64,000 nucleotides of DNA, taken from positions 62,001 to 126,000 of the forward strand of contig NZ_VICB01000004.1 in the NCBI RefSeq assembly GCF_006546835.1. The letters run 5' to 3'. The position numbers were made by a program, and so were the translations under genes. The DNA is from Actinomyces johnsonii (lineage in GTDB: Bacteria > Actinomycetota > Actinomycetes > Actinomycetales > Actinomycetaceae). The notes under the pieces are model-generated. The model was given only the letters and a program-made list of their open reading frames with translations, had not been told where the DNA came from and did no database searches. Positions 50,705 through 59,788 of this stretch are shown in pieces; the first letter of the stretch is position 1; every line of letters begins with the position of its first letter.

Positions 50705-51820
50705 ATGCGCATCGACCAGCTCGCCCTGTCCCGCTCCGCCACCGACCGCGACGCCGAACGGCGCAGCGAGCCCGGGCTGCTGGAGCGCCTCGCGGCCGAC
50801 CCCGAGACCCGGCTGCTGCTGGTCGACGCCCGCGGCCGCGTCGCCCTGACCGGCCCCGCCATCCACCCCGACCTGCCCGATGACGGCCTCACCCCACCCA
50901 GCCTGATCGGCGGACCCGGCGCCACCGCCTGGGAGGGCCCCGGTACCCGCAGCGGCTGGGGCCTGCCCGACCTGCGCGCCGGCTACCTCGGTGCCTCAGC
51001 ACCCACCTGCTGCCCTGACCTGACCGCCCTCTACATGGGCCGCGAGCTCTCCGACGACGGCGCCCCCGCCGGCCCCAGCTGGATCGCCGTCGTCGTGCCC
51101 CCGGCCCTGGAAGTCCCCGACGCCCCCGAACCGCCCGCCACCGGCTCCGACGCCGAGGGCACCGCCGTCGACCACCCGGACCTGCGCCGCTTGCTGGAGC
51201 GCTACCCGCTGTCCGCCCTGCGGGCCATGGGCGCCCAGATGACCGCCCGCGACGCCGGCCTGGCCACCACCGCCACCGCCCTGGCCGCCTGGCATGCCCG
51301 CTCCGCCTACTGCCCGGTCTGCGGCGGGCGCACCGAGGTCACCGAGGCCGGCTGGGCCCGCAGGTGCACCGACTGCGCCACCGTCCACTTCCCGCGCACC
51401 GACCCGGCCGTCATCATGACGGTCGTCGACGAGTCCGACCGCCTCCTCCTCGTGCGCGGCGCCGCCTGGGCGCCCCGGCGCTTCTCGGTGGTGGCCGGCT
51501 TCGTCGAGGCCGGAGAGTCCGTCGAGGCGGCCGTGGCCCGCGAGGTGCGGGAGGAGACCGGGCTGTGTGTGGCCGAGGTCGAGTACATCGCCTCCCAGCC
51601 CTGGCCCTTCCCCCGCTCCCTCATGCTCGGCTGCCGGGCGCGACTGGCCCTGGGCGAAGACCGGCCCCGCCCCGACGGCCAAGAGGTCGTCGAGGCCCGC
51701 CTCGTCTCCCGCGACGAGCTCACCGCGGGTGTCGACGACGGCAGCATCCTCCTGCCCGGCCCCACCTCCATCGCCCGCCTCCTCATCGAGGACTGGTACG
51801 GCGGCCCCATCGTCGGTTGA
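50705..51820 (+). CDS. nudC: NAD(+) diphosphatase / deNADding Nudix hydrolase
   Basis: 371 residues from ATG 50705. Zinc ribbon with Cys at about 203, 206, 221 and 224 (YCPVCGG, RRCTDCATVHFPR). The Nudix box follows at about 265-287 (GFVEAGESVEAAVAREVREE). The NudC-specific motif SQPWPFPRSLM near 300 distinguishes NADH/NAD-RNA hydrolases from other Nudix enzymes. Cleaves NAD(H) to NMN(H) and AMP, and in studied relatives removes NAD caps from RNA. Confidence 0.94.
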   Translation: MRIDQLALSRSATDRDAERRSEPGLLERLAADPETRLLLVDARGRVALTGPAIHPDLPDDGLTPPSLIGGPGATAWEGPGTRSGWGLPDLRAGYLGASAPTCCPDLTALYMGRELSDDGAPAGPSWIAVVVPPALEVPDAPEPPATGSDAEGTAVDHPDLRRLLERYPLSALRAMGAQMTARDAGLATTATALAAWHARSAYCPVCGGRTEVTEAGWARRCTDCATVHFPRTDPAVIMTVVDESDRLLLVRGAAWAPRRFSVVAGFVEAGESVEAAVAREVREETGLCVAEVEYIASQPWPFPRSLMLGCRARLALGEDRPRPDGQEVVEARLVSRDELTAGVDDGSILLPGPTSIARLLIEDWYGGPIVG

Positions 51821-51878
51821 CGTCGGCCGAATAGCGATTGTTGATGCTTGGGGGCGTGGTGAGCGGGAGTAGAAAGGG

Positions 51879-52322
51879 ATGGCCGTACCGATGAGGGCGA
51901 GGAGATGGGTCTTGCTGGCCGGTGCCGTCTTGCTGGCCGGTGCCGCGGGGGCGGTGGCGGTGTTGGTCTTTTGGTTGTGGGGGTGGTTTACGGTGGAGCC
52001 GGCTGTGTTGCGTGATGGGGAGACTCGGACTTCGGCGTCGGGGCGGTACACCTCGGAGTTTTTCGCGGAGGAGATCGACGGGAAGCGCAATGTGTACCCG
52101 GTGATCAAGAATGCGGCGGGTGAGGTGGTGTGGGCAGACGATCGGCGTTATCTCATGAGTGCGCATTCGGTGGGGGTGGTGTGGCAGGAGGACGCCGACG
52201 TGTTGTGGCTGCTGTCCAAAGATATTGGTTCGTCGTGCGTGGTGGAGAAGGATGGGGTGTGGGTCAAGGATTGGAACTGGAGCGCACTACCTTCCGATAT
52301 CGAGAAGATCGAGAAGGGCTAA
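51879..52322 (+). CDS. Membrane-anchored protein of unknown function
   Basis: 147 residues. An N-terminal signal anchor (RRWVLLAGAVLLAGAAGAVA, extended by a Trp-rich stretch) is followed by an exported domain of about 110 residues rich in Trp, Asp and Val (GEVVWADDRRYLM, VVWQEDADVLWLLSKDIG). Start may be ATG 51879 or 51891. No family recognised; codon use is less biased than in nudC or uvrD2, hinting at recent arrival. The 189 bp that follow it, to uvrD2, contain a short dyad CCCTTAAGGG and no gene. Confidence 0.65.
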   Translation: MAVPMRARRWVLLAGAVLLAGAAGAVAVLVFWLWGWFTVEPAVLRDGETRTSASGRYTSEFFAEEIDGKRNVYPVIKNAAGEVVWADDRRYLMSAHSVGVVWQEDADVLWLLSKDIGSSCVVEKDGVWVKDWNWSALPSDIEKIEKG

Positions 52323-52511
52323 TAATGAAAGAGGACTTATTCACAGGATGAGATAGGTGGTTGCTGGCCTGGGTAAACGCAGATGACTGGTATGTTCGTG
52401 AATAACCCTTAAGGGGTTGAACCAGTTGAATCCACCCGGCATCGGTCGGTTTCCATCGCGTCGGCTCACTGCCACTGATTCTCGTCACCGACCCGTGGCA
52501 GGCTGGTCCCG

Positions 52512-54665
52512 ATGAGCCCGACCGCCCCCCGCCCCGCCCCGACCGGCATGCCAGCGCCCCGGCCGGCCCACTCCGACGTCCCCCGCAATGCCCATCCCGG
52601 CGCCCGCCCGGACGCAGCCCGCCTCCTGGAGGCCCTCGACCCCGACCAGTGCGAGGTCGCCGAACACCTCGAAGGACCCCTGTGCGTTCTGGCCGGAGCC
52701 GGCACCGGCAAGACCCGGGCCATCACCTACCGCATCGCCCACGGCGTGGCCACCGGCGCCTACCAGGCCACCCAGGTCCTGGCCGTCACCTTCACCGCCC
52801 GCGCTGCCGGCGAAATGCGCTCGCGCCTTGCCGACCTCGGCGTCCCCGGGGTCCAGGCCCGCACCTTCCACGCCGCCGCCCTGCGCCAGCTCACCTACTT
52901 CTGGCCCACCGCCATCGGCGGGCGCCGCCCCGACATCCAGGCCCACAAGGCGCCCCTGGTCGGCGCCGCCGCCCGGCGCTTGAGCCTGCCCACCGACCGG
53001 GCCACCGTGCGGGATCTGGCCGCCGAGGTCGAGTGGGCCAAGGTCACCATGACCCTGCCCGAGGACTACGCCCAGGCCGCCATCGCCGCCGGCCGTACCG
53101 ACGTGGCCGGGCAGGAGGCCGCCACGGTCGCCCAGGTCCTGGCCCTCTACGAGGAGGCCAAGAGCGAGCGCGGCGTCATCGACTTCGAGGACGTGCTCCT
53201 GCTGACCATCGGCATACTCCTGGATCGCGAGGACATCGCCTCCCAGGTGCGCGGCCAGTACAAGCACTTCGTCGTCGACGAGTACCAGGACGTCTCCCCG
53301 CTCCAGCAGCGCCTGCTGGACCTGTGGTTGGGCAGGCGCCGCCAGCTGTGCGTCGTCGGCGATGTCTCCCAGACCATCTACTCCTTCACCGGGGCCACCC
53401 CCGCGTTCCTGACCGGCTTCACCACCCGCTACGAGGACGCCCGCACCGTGCGCCTGAGCCGCGACTACCGCTCCACCCCGCAGGTCGTCTCCCTGGCCAA
53501 CCAGGTCCTCGCGCGCTCGCGGCGCGGGGGAGACGGCCCGCGCCTTCCCGCCGGCGCCGTCGAACTGGTCGCCCAGCGGCCCAGCGGCCCCGCCGTGCGC
53601 TTCAAGACCTACGACGACGACCTCGCCGAGGCCGAGGGCGCCGTCGCCCAGGTGCGCCGCCTGCAGGCCGCCGGGGTCCCCCTGAGCGAGATCGCGATCC
53701 TGTACCGCACCAACTCCCAGTCCGAGGCCTTCGAGCAGGCCCTGGCCGGAGCCCAGATCGGCTATCTCGTGCGCGGCGGCGAGCGCTTCTTCGAGCGCGA
53801 GGAGGTCAAGCGCGCCATGGCCGTCATCCTGGGGGCCGCCCGCACCGAGAAGGCCACCCTGACCGGAGACCTCGGCCAGGATGCGCGCACCGTCCTGTCT
53901 CGCGAGGGCTGGAGCGAGGAGCCGCCCGCCCCCCGCGGAGCCGTGCGCGAGCGCTGGGACGCCCTCAACGCCCTGGTGGCCCTGGCCGACGAGATGGCCC
54001 AGACCCGAGGCGCCGACCTCGACGCCTTCCACACCGAGCTGCGCGAGCGCGCCGATGCCCAGAACGCCCCCACCGTCGAGGGCGTCACCCTGTCCTCGCT
54101 GCACGCCGCCAAGGGCCTGGAGTGGGACGCCGTCATCCTCGTGGGCGCCTGTGAGGGCCTGCTGCCGATCTCCCTGGCCGAGGGGCACACCGCCATCGAG
54201 GAGGAACGGCGCCTGCTCTACGTGGGCGTCACCCGTGCGCGCGAGCACCTCATCATCTCCTACGCCCGGGCCCGCAACGCCGGAGGCCGCACCTCCCGAA
54301 AGGCCTCCCGCTTCCTGGACGGCCTGTGGCCCACCGCCCACGGATCCCGAGACGCCTCCCGGCGGCAGAGCCGCCAGTCCGCCAGGGAGCGTTCCCGGCA
54401 GTCCGCCGCCGACTTCGAGGCCAACAACGACCCGCGCACCATCGCCCTGTTCGAGGAACTGCGGGCCTGGCGCTCCCAGATCGCCAAGGAGCGCTCCAGA
54501 CCCGCCTACACGGTCTTCGCCGACGCCACCCTGCGGGACATCGCCGTCGTCAAGCCCACCAGCCTGCCCCAGCTCTCCCTCATCCACGGCGTGGGCGCCA
54601 ACAAGCTCCAAGAGTACGGCGGCCAGGTACTCGCCCTCCTGCGGGACTTCGAGGCCGGCGGCTGA
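52512..54665 (+). CDS. uvrD2: ATP-dependent DNA helicase UvrD2
   Basis: 717 residues. Superfamily 1A 3'-5' helicase: VLAGAGTGKTRAITYRI (Walker A), AVTFTARAAGEMRSRL, FVVDEYQDVSPLQQRLL (Walker B), VGDVSQTIYSFTGA, LSRDYRSTPQVV, SSLHAAKGLEWDAVIL and YVGVTRARE. The C-terminal HRDC domain (AVVKPTSLPQLSLIHGVG) marks the actinobacterial UvrD2 type. Acts in DNA repair or replication. Convergent with the next gene (40 bp). In mycobacteria uvrD2 also sits beside the genes that follow here. Confidence 0.94.
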   Translation: MSPTAPRPAPTGMPAPRPAHSDVPRNAHPGARPDAARLLEALDPDQCEVAEHLEGPLCVLAGAGTGKTRAITYRIAHGVATGAYQATQVLAVTFTARAAGEMRSRLADLGVPGVQARTFHAAALRQLTYFWPTAIGGRRPDIQAHKAPLVGAAARRLSLPTDRATVRDLAAEVEWAKVTMTLPEDYAQAAIAAGRTDVAGQEAATVAQVLALYEEAKSERGVIDFEDVLLLTIGILLDREDIASQVRGQYKHFVVDEYQDVSPLQQRLLDLWLGRRRQLCVVGDVSQTIYSFTGATPAFLTGFTTRYEDARTVRLSRDYRSTPQVVSLANQVLARSRRGGDGPRLPAGAVELVAQRPSGPAVRFKTYDDDLAEAEGAVAQVRRLQAAGVPLSEIAILYRTNSQSEAFEQALAGAQIGYLVRGGERFFEREEVKRAMAVILGAARTEKATLTGDLGQDARTVLSREGWSEEPPAPRGAVRERWDALNALVALADEMAQTRGADLDAFHTELRERADAQNAPTVEGVTLSSLHAAKGLEWDAVILVGACEGLLPISLAEGHTAIEEERRLLYVGVTRAREHLIISYARARNAGGRTSRKASRFLDGLWPTAHGSRDASRRQSRQSARERSRQSAADFEANNDPRTIALFEELRAWRSQIAKERSRPAYTVFADATLRDIAVVKPTSLPQLSLIHGVGANKLQEYGGQVLALLRDFEAGG

Positions 54666-54705
54666 ACAGCGCAGGCCCTCGCCGGCGACGGCGCTCGGGC
54701 ATCGC

Positions 54706-55686
54706 TCACAGCTGCGAGCACAGGCACTCGGGATGGCGCTGCCAGGCCCGGCGCCGCCCCAGGGGATCCCGGCCGTCGACCTCGACCGAGTGCGTGGCCC
54801 ACCAGAGGGCGGAGCCTCCGGTCGGATCGCCGGTCCCGCTGCAACCGCCCGCAGCATCCTCGACAGGAGGCGCCTGACCCAGGAGCGTGTCGACGACGGC
54901 CCGAGCCGCCAGCGCCGCCGACTCGTGCAGGACCAGGCGCTCGACGTCGGGCATCGGAAGGGTGCGCATCTGCGTGGCCAGTGCCGGCCAGCACGGATCG
55001 GCGTCCCGCTCCCACAATTCCAGGCAGGTCGAGCACGGGCCGCCGCTACCCAGGACCGGGCCGACGCGAACCCCTGCCTCACCGACGACGACCGGCAGAT
55101 GGATGATGCCCTCCTGGGCGAGCCTGCGGGCCAGCAGTGGCTCCACCACATGCGCATCCACCGTCACCATGACATCGGGTCGAGTGCGCAGTGGAGCCCG
55201 CGTCCTTAGGGCGGGGAAGCGCGCCGACAGAAGCGGCTCCAGACCGCCGTCCTTGGGGGCTCGCGTGGACAGGATCGTGCCCACCCCGGCCTCCGCCAGC
55301 CACAGGGCGGCCTCCTGCGCCAGGGCGCTGACGCCGTGAAGCGCCAGGACCGCCTGGGACAAGGCCGCTCCACGGCGCTTGGCATCGGCGCCCAGCCGGT
55401 CCCAGTAGACGCCGTCGGCCCCGCCGAGCTCGCTGGTCGCCGAGGAGACCAGGGCGCCCTGCCTCTCCAGCTCCTCCACGATCTGGCGCGCCCGCGTCAT
55501 GGGCACCCGGCTGCGCCTGGCGGCCCGGTAGACGCCACTGGACTCCAGGGAGCGGGCGAACTCGTCCAGCAGCCGCTGCTCGGCCGGGCTCAGATCGCCG
55601 ACAATGGTGCGCCGCGCGGGGCTCGTGCCGATCTGGCTGACTCCCTGCTGGCGCCACAGGATGGCGCACCCGCCTCGAATACGCAT
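54706..55686 (-). CDS. ThiF/TOMM-cyclodehydratase-like protein
   Basis: 326 residues; ATG 55686 with GAGGAGG 4 bases upstream. N-terminal winged-helix-like region (RARQIVEELERQGAL), then an E1-like fold without a clear ATP motif. Diagnostic zinc-binding stretch: VGPVLGSGGPCSTCLELWER, followed by ADPCWPALATQM, and a second Cys pair at the end (HPECLCSQL). This CxxC...CxC layout is shared with TOMM precursor-binding cyclodehydratase relatives found in the actinobacterial uvrD2 neighbourhood (Rv3196-like). No precursor peptide or YcaO gene is nearby, so a housekeeping role is more likely than toxin synthesis. Confidence 0.75.
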   Translation of the reverse strand: MRIRGGCAILWRQQGVSQIGTSPARRTIVGDLSPAEQRLLDEFARSLESSGVYRAARRSRVPMTRARQIVEELERQGALVSSATSELGGADGVYWDRLGADAKRRGAALSQAVLALHGVSALAQEAALWLAEAGVGTILSTRAPKDGGLEPLLSARFPALRTRAPLRTRPDVMVTVDAHVVEPLLARRLAQEGIIHLPVVVGEAGVRVGPVLGSGGPCSTCLELWERDADPCWPALATQMRTLPMPDVERLVLHESAALAARAVVDTLLGQAPPVEDAAGGCSGTGDPTGGSALWWATHSVEVDGRDPLGRRRAWQRHPECLCSQL

Positions 55687-55834
55687 CGTGCCTCCTCAAG
55701 CCTCCCGGCGTCCTCGCCAGGACGCGGGAACCCTCGGTCCCGACTACCGCGTCGAGACCCGATCCGAGAATGGCACGAGCCGGTTTGAGGCGGCCAGAGG
55801 TGACCACGGGCCTGTGGATAACTCTGCCGGGCGC

Positions 55835-57082
55835 TCAGCGGGCGGAGCAGGTGGTCAGGCCGGAGGTGTTGCCCGAGGCGATCGCCTCGGTAGCGGTGAC
55901 CGCCTCATGCAGGGTGCTCACGGCGAAGACCTGCATCCCCTCGGGCTCATGGTCCTTGACCTCGTCGCAGTTGCTCGCTGGCGCCAGGAAGAACTTCGAG
56001 CCGGAGTTGCGGGCTCCCGCCATCTTCTGCTGGATACCGCCGATGGGGCCGACCTGCCCATCCATATCGATCGTCCCAGTCCCTGCGATGTCCTTGCCAC
56101 CGGTCAGGGAACCGGGGGTGATCTCGTCGACGACCCCCAGGGCGAACATCATTCCGGCACTGGGCCCGCCGACGTCGGACAGGCCGAAGGTGGCTTCCAC
56201 CGGGCTGTCCACCGAGATCTTGAGGTTCAGCCCCAGCAGCGAGCCGGTGGTCCCCTCCTGTGGGGCGATCGTGGTGAGCGCGGCGGAGACCTGCTGCTCG
56301 CCGCGGCGCACGCCGAGTGAGACCCTCGTCCCCTCGGGGATGGTGGTCATCAGCTCGCGAAGCTGGGAGAAGGAGGTGATGGCGGTCGTCTCGCCGCCCT
56401 CGGGCGTGATGGACTCCAGGACGTCGTCGGCCTGGACCTCGGTGGAGGTCTGCTGCTCGGTCACTTCGGTGACGGTCAGGCGCATGGACGTGGCCAGGCC
56501 GGTCTCGATGAGCGCGGCGATGACGGCCGAGTCCTGCGAGGCGGTCATCTGGGCCTTGCCGGTCTCCTCGACCTGCTCGGCGCTCTGGTCCCGGGGGCAG
56601 ACCTCGTTGCGGTCCACGATCCGCTTGTCCGATGAGAACCATGCGGCGATGAGGTCCGCGGTCGTCACCGGGTATCCGGGGCAGCCCGACACGGAGACGG
56701 TCGTCATCCGTAGGGCGCCTTCGGTCGGATAGGTCTCAGTGCCCGTGACCTTCAGCACGTCCTGGTCCGACGACGAGCCGTTGTCCAGCACGTTCCAGGT
56801 GGGGCCGGGGGCCTCGATGACCACGTTAAGCGGCACCATGAAAACGGCGACGACCAGGGCGACAACCAGGACGAACGCCCCTGCGGCCACGGCGCGCCGC
56901 AGCCTGCGCCGGTGCCAGTCCGGCTCGGGAAGGTCTTCGTCGAGCTCCTGCGGCAGGTCGACCCGGTCGATCCTGTCCTCGTCATTCTCCCGGGGCGGCT
57001 GGGGAAGGTCGGAACCGGTCGAGTCGGCCGCGTCGGCGGCGCTGTGCTGGTCTGGGTGCGTCACGCGCTCATCATGCGACAT
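55835..57082 (-). CDS. PDZ and Lon-like (S16) membrane protease, YlbL family
   Basis: 415 residues. Acidic cytoplasmic N-terminus, one membrane span (about residues 68-85), extracytoplasmic PDZ-like region (ITPEGGETTAITSFSQL near 225-240) and an S16 protease domain with Ser308 in VGGPSAGMMFAL and Lys353 in GGIQQKMAGA, a Ser-Lys dyad. Corresponds to Rv3194c in the mycobacterial neighbourhood. It likely processes or degrades envelope proteins. Divergent from the DUF2342 gene, with a 214-bp shared promoter region. Confidence 0.93.
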   Translation of the reverse strand: MSHDERVTHPDQHSAADAADSTGSDLPQPPRENDEDRIDRVDLPQELDEDLPEPDWHRRRLRRAVAAGAFVLVVALVVAVFMVPLNVVIEAPGPTWNVLDNGSSSDQDVLKVTGTETYPTEGALRMTTVSVSGCPGYPVTTADLIAAWFSSDKRIVDRNEVCPRDQSAEQVEETGKAQMTASQDSAVIAALIETGLATSMRLTVTEVTEQQTSTEVQADDVLESITPEGGETTAITSFSQLRELMTTIPEGTRVSLGVRRGEQQVSAALTTIAPQEGTTGSLLGLNLKISVDSPVEATFGLSDVGGPSAGMMFALGVVDEITPGSLTGGKDIAGTGTIDMDGQVGPIGGIQQKMAGARNSGSKFFLAPASNCDEVKDHEPEGMQVFAVSTLHEAVTATEAIASGNTSGLTTCSAR

Positions 57083-57296
57083 CTTCCATGGGAAGACAGA
57101 CGATTATCGATACGAACTTGGCACGAAGTCGACACGATGACAACACGGCAGGGCGGGAGCGCGGATCGGAGAAGCATCTGGCACGCCGTCGGCGAACGGA
57201 GCATGGCCCCTATACAGGAATGGGTGCGACCATAAGGCCGTTAGTGACGATGTCCAGATAATGTTGTTCCAGCACCACCCGGCGAGAGGAAAGCCC

Positions 57297-58841
57297 GTGA
57301 GCGAGGACGCCTTCGACGAGCTCGAGAAGATGCTCGCATCACTTTTCGGCGAGCAGATGGCATCCGACGCCGTCGGGGCTCTGCGTTCATCCGGGGTGGA
57401 TCCAAGCGCTATCGCCCAGATGCCGGGCGTGGGGGACATCTCCCAGCTCAGCCCCGGCCAGCTGCTGGCCATGCGTGCCCAGTTCCAGCAGATGTTCTCC
57501 GCCTCCACCACCGAGCCGGTCAACTGGCAGATGGGTCAGGAACTGGCCCTCCGTCAGGCGCGCGGCGACGGCGACCCCACGGTGACCGCCACGGTCGCCG
57601 ACTCCACGCGCCAGGCCCTGCAGGTGGCCGACCTGTGGCTCGACACCGCCACCGAGCTCATGCCCGCCCCCGGGCAGCGGGAGGCCTGGAGTCGCAGCAC
57701 CTGGGTCGAGCGCACCCTGCCGGTGTGGAAGGACGTGTGCGCCCCCGTGGCCGAGGCCGTTACCGCCGCCCTGGCCCGCACCCTGGAGAAGCAGATCCGT
57801 GAGATGCCCGCCGAGATGGAGCAGGCCGCCCAGCAGATGGGGGCGCTCGGATCCATCATGCGGACCATGGCGGGCACGGCCTTCGGACTCCAGATCGGCC
57901 AGGCCATCGGAGAGCTGGCCAAGGAGGCCCTGGGGGCGACGGACACCGGCCTGCCGCTGACCCGCGAACCGGGCACCGCGCTGATTCCCGCCAACGTGTC
58001 CGCCTTCGCCGAGGGCCTGGAGGTCGATGAGGACGAGGCCCGCATGTTCCTGGCGGTGCGCGAGGCTGCCACCGCCCGTCTCTACGCCCATGTGCCGTGG
58101 CTGCGCGGGCAGGTGCTCCAGGCTGTGGCCGCCTACGCCCGGGAGATCCGCATCGACACCGAGACCCTGGAGTCGGCGGTGGCCCAGGTGGATCCCAACG
58201 ACCCCGACGCACTGCGCGAGGCTCTCGAGAGTGGACTGTTCGCACCCCAGGAGACACAGGCCCAGCGGGAGGCCCTTGAGAACCTGGAGACGCTGCTGGC
58301 CCTCGTCGAGGGCTGGGTCGAGGTGGTCACCGCCCGTGCCGCCTCACCCCATCTGCCCCACCTCATGGCGCTGGCCGAGATGATGCGCCGGCGCCGGGCC
58401 CAGGGCGGGGCCGCCGAACAGGTCTTCGCCCGCCTCATCGGGCTGACCTTCCGCCCCCGCCGGGCCCGGGAGGCCGCCGAGCTGTGGTCGCACCTGGGCG
58501 CCCAGGCCGGCGACGTCGAGCGCGATGCCTTCTGGAACCACCCCGACGTCATGCCCACCGCTTCCGAGCTCGCCAACCCCAGGGACTTTCTCACCATGCG
58601 GCGCATGGCCCAGGATATCGACGCCGAGATCGACGCCGACCTGGCCTCCCTCCTGGACGGCACCCTCGGGTACGCCGAGGGCGCCAAGGAGGCGGACGAG
58701 AACAGCCCCGAGGGGCTCGGGGACCGGATCTCCCCGTCTGCCACCGAGACCTCGCAGGAGCTGAACGATTCGGCAGCCTCTGACGGCGCCGACGACGACC
58801 GGCCCGAGGGTGCGGACTCGGACCACCCGGAAACGGACTGA
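57297..58841 (+). CDS. DUF2342 (zinc-dependent metalloprotease-like) protein
   Basis: 514 residues from GTG 57297 with GAGAGGAAA upstream. The C-terminal family block is clear: MMRRRRAQGGAAEQVFARL, then GLTFRPRRAREAAELW and AFWNHPDVMPTASELANP. The family is called metalloprotease, yet the position that could hold HExxH reads LVEGWVEVV, so I see no zinc site and doubt catalytic activity. Corresponds to Rv3195 by neighbourhood. An acidic tail ends the protein. Convergent with the PPA1309 gene. Confidence 0.88.
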   Translation: MSEDAFDELEKMLASLFGEQMASDAVGALRSSGVDPSAIAQMPGVGDISQLSPGQLLAMRAQFQQMFSASTTEPVNWQMGQELALRQARGDGDPTVTATVADSTRQALQVADLWLDTATELMPAPGQREAWSRSTWVERTLPVWKDVCAPVAEAVTAALARTLEKQIREMPAEMEQAAQQMGALGSIMRTMAGTAFGLQIGQAIGELAKEALGATDTGLPLTREPGTALIPANVSAFAEGLEVDEDEARMFLAVREAATARLYAHVPWLRGQVLQAVAAYAREIRIDTETLESAVAQVDPNDPDALREALESGLFAPQETQAQREALENLETLLALVEGWVEVVTARAASPHLPHLMALAEMMRRRRAQGGAAEQVFARLIGLTFRPRRAREAAELWSHLGAQAGDVERDAFWNHPDVMPTASELANPRDFLTMRRMAQDIDAEIDADLASLLDGTLGYAEGAKEADENSPEGLGDRISPSATETSQELNDSAASDGADDDRPEGADSDHPETD

Positions 58842-58894
58842 GAGCGGGAAGGGTCGCGCGACGGCCTCGGCGCCCGCCCTCCCGAGGTCGGGGC

Positions 58895-59554
58895 CTACAG
58901 GAAAGTCGTCGCCAGCGCTTCGACCAGCCCCGGTACCAGCTGCTCGCCCTGGTAGACGGAGGCGTCGTCGTCATGGGCGCGTGAGCGCAGCGCGCACCAG
59001 GACTCGCCGCTGCGCAGGACCCCCACCACCATGCGGATGTCCTCACGGTCGGGGCGCGCCTGGAGGAAGGCGAGGCGCTCGGCGGCGTCGGCGATGGCGT
59101 CGGCCTCCTCCTGCGCCGCAGGGGGTAGAACCAGACGCTCGACGCTGATGGCCGCTCCGTGGACGGATTCGGGCCAGGCCAACTGGGCCAGCAGATGCTC
59201 CAGGTCCGCGGCGGCCGGCAGGCCCTCCTGCTCCACAACCGTGAGCAGCTCGAGGTCGGTGCGCGCTTCCTCCACGGCGGAGGCGTCCAGGAACTCTGCC
59301 AGGTCCGGGTCGGTCCGAAGGGCCTCGGCGGTGCGCGCCAGGGCGAAGACGCGCACCGGCTGGTCCCAGCCGAAGGCCGCCACGTGGACCTCGGTCTCCG
59401 CCACCGCACGGGCGAGGGCCCGACTCCGGGGAGAGGCGGACCGAACCCCATTGGCCGCAGAGGTCCCGGGAGCCGAAGCGGGGGAGGGCTCGGAAACGGC
59501 TCGACGCGACACGGAATCGGGGTCGGGCGGCGGGGTGGGCGTATCGTCAGTCAC
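58895..59554 (-). CDS. PPA1309 family protein
   Basis: 219 residues from GTG 59554. A disordered Pro/Ser-rich N-terminus of about 45 residues precedes a soluble domain: RALARAVAETEVHVAAFGWD, FALARTAEAL, then SWCALRSRAHDD and a VPGLVEALATTFL end, typical of this actinobacterial family next to UPF0182 genes. Function unknown. Divergent from the UPF0182 gene (234 bp between the starts). Confidence 0.85.
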   Translation of the reverse strand: MTDDTPTPPPDPDSVSRRAVSEPSPASAPGTSAANGVRSASPRSRALARAVAETEVHVAAFGWDQPVRVFALARTAEALRTDPDLAEFLDASAVEEARTDLELLTVVEQEGLPAAADLEHLLAQLAWPESVHGAAISVERLVLPPAAQEEADAIADAAERLAFLQARPDREDIRMVVGVLRSGESWCALRSRAHDDDASVYQGEQLVPGLVEALATTFL

Positions 59555-59788
59555 GGGGCCATCGTCTCACCGGCGCCTCTGACGGATCGAATGACACGGC
59601 CCCGTGTGCACGGCTTTCGCGCTGCGGCCGGCCGGAAGTCGGCTTCTCGCCTTCTCGCCCCGAAGAAGGTTTATGGACGCGTCGATGGTGTGTGGGACGA
59701 TGGCCCGAGCGGCCCTTCCGGCCGATGGCGCCGCGCTGGACCATGCGCGGGGCAGCGTAACAACGTACGTCAGACAGGGAGCAGGATC

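Noticed and set aside
54706-55686. TOMM (thiazole/oxazole peptide) biosynthesis cluster
   Set aside because: Only the ThiF/cyclodehydratase-like gene is present; no YcaO, dehydrogenase or precursor peptide, and the same gene is conserved in the housekeeping uvrD2 neighbourhood.
59159-59788. N-terminal extension of the UPF0182 frame
   Set aside because: It lies antisense to the PPA1309 gene, and the GTG at 59789 fits the family start.
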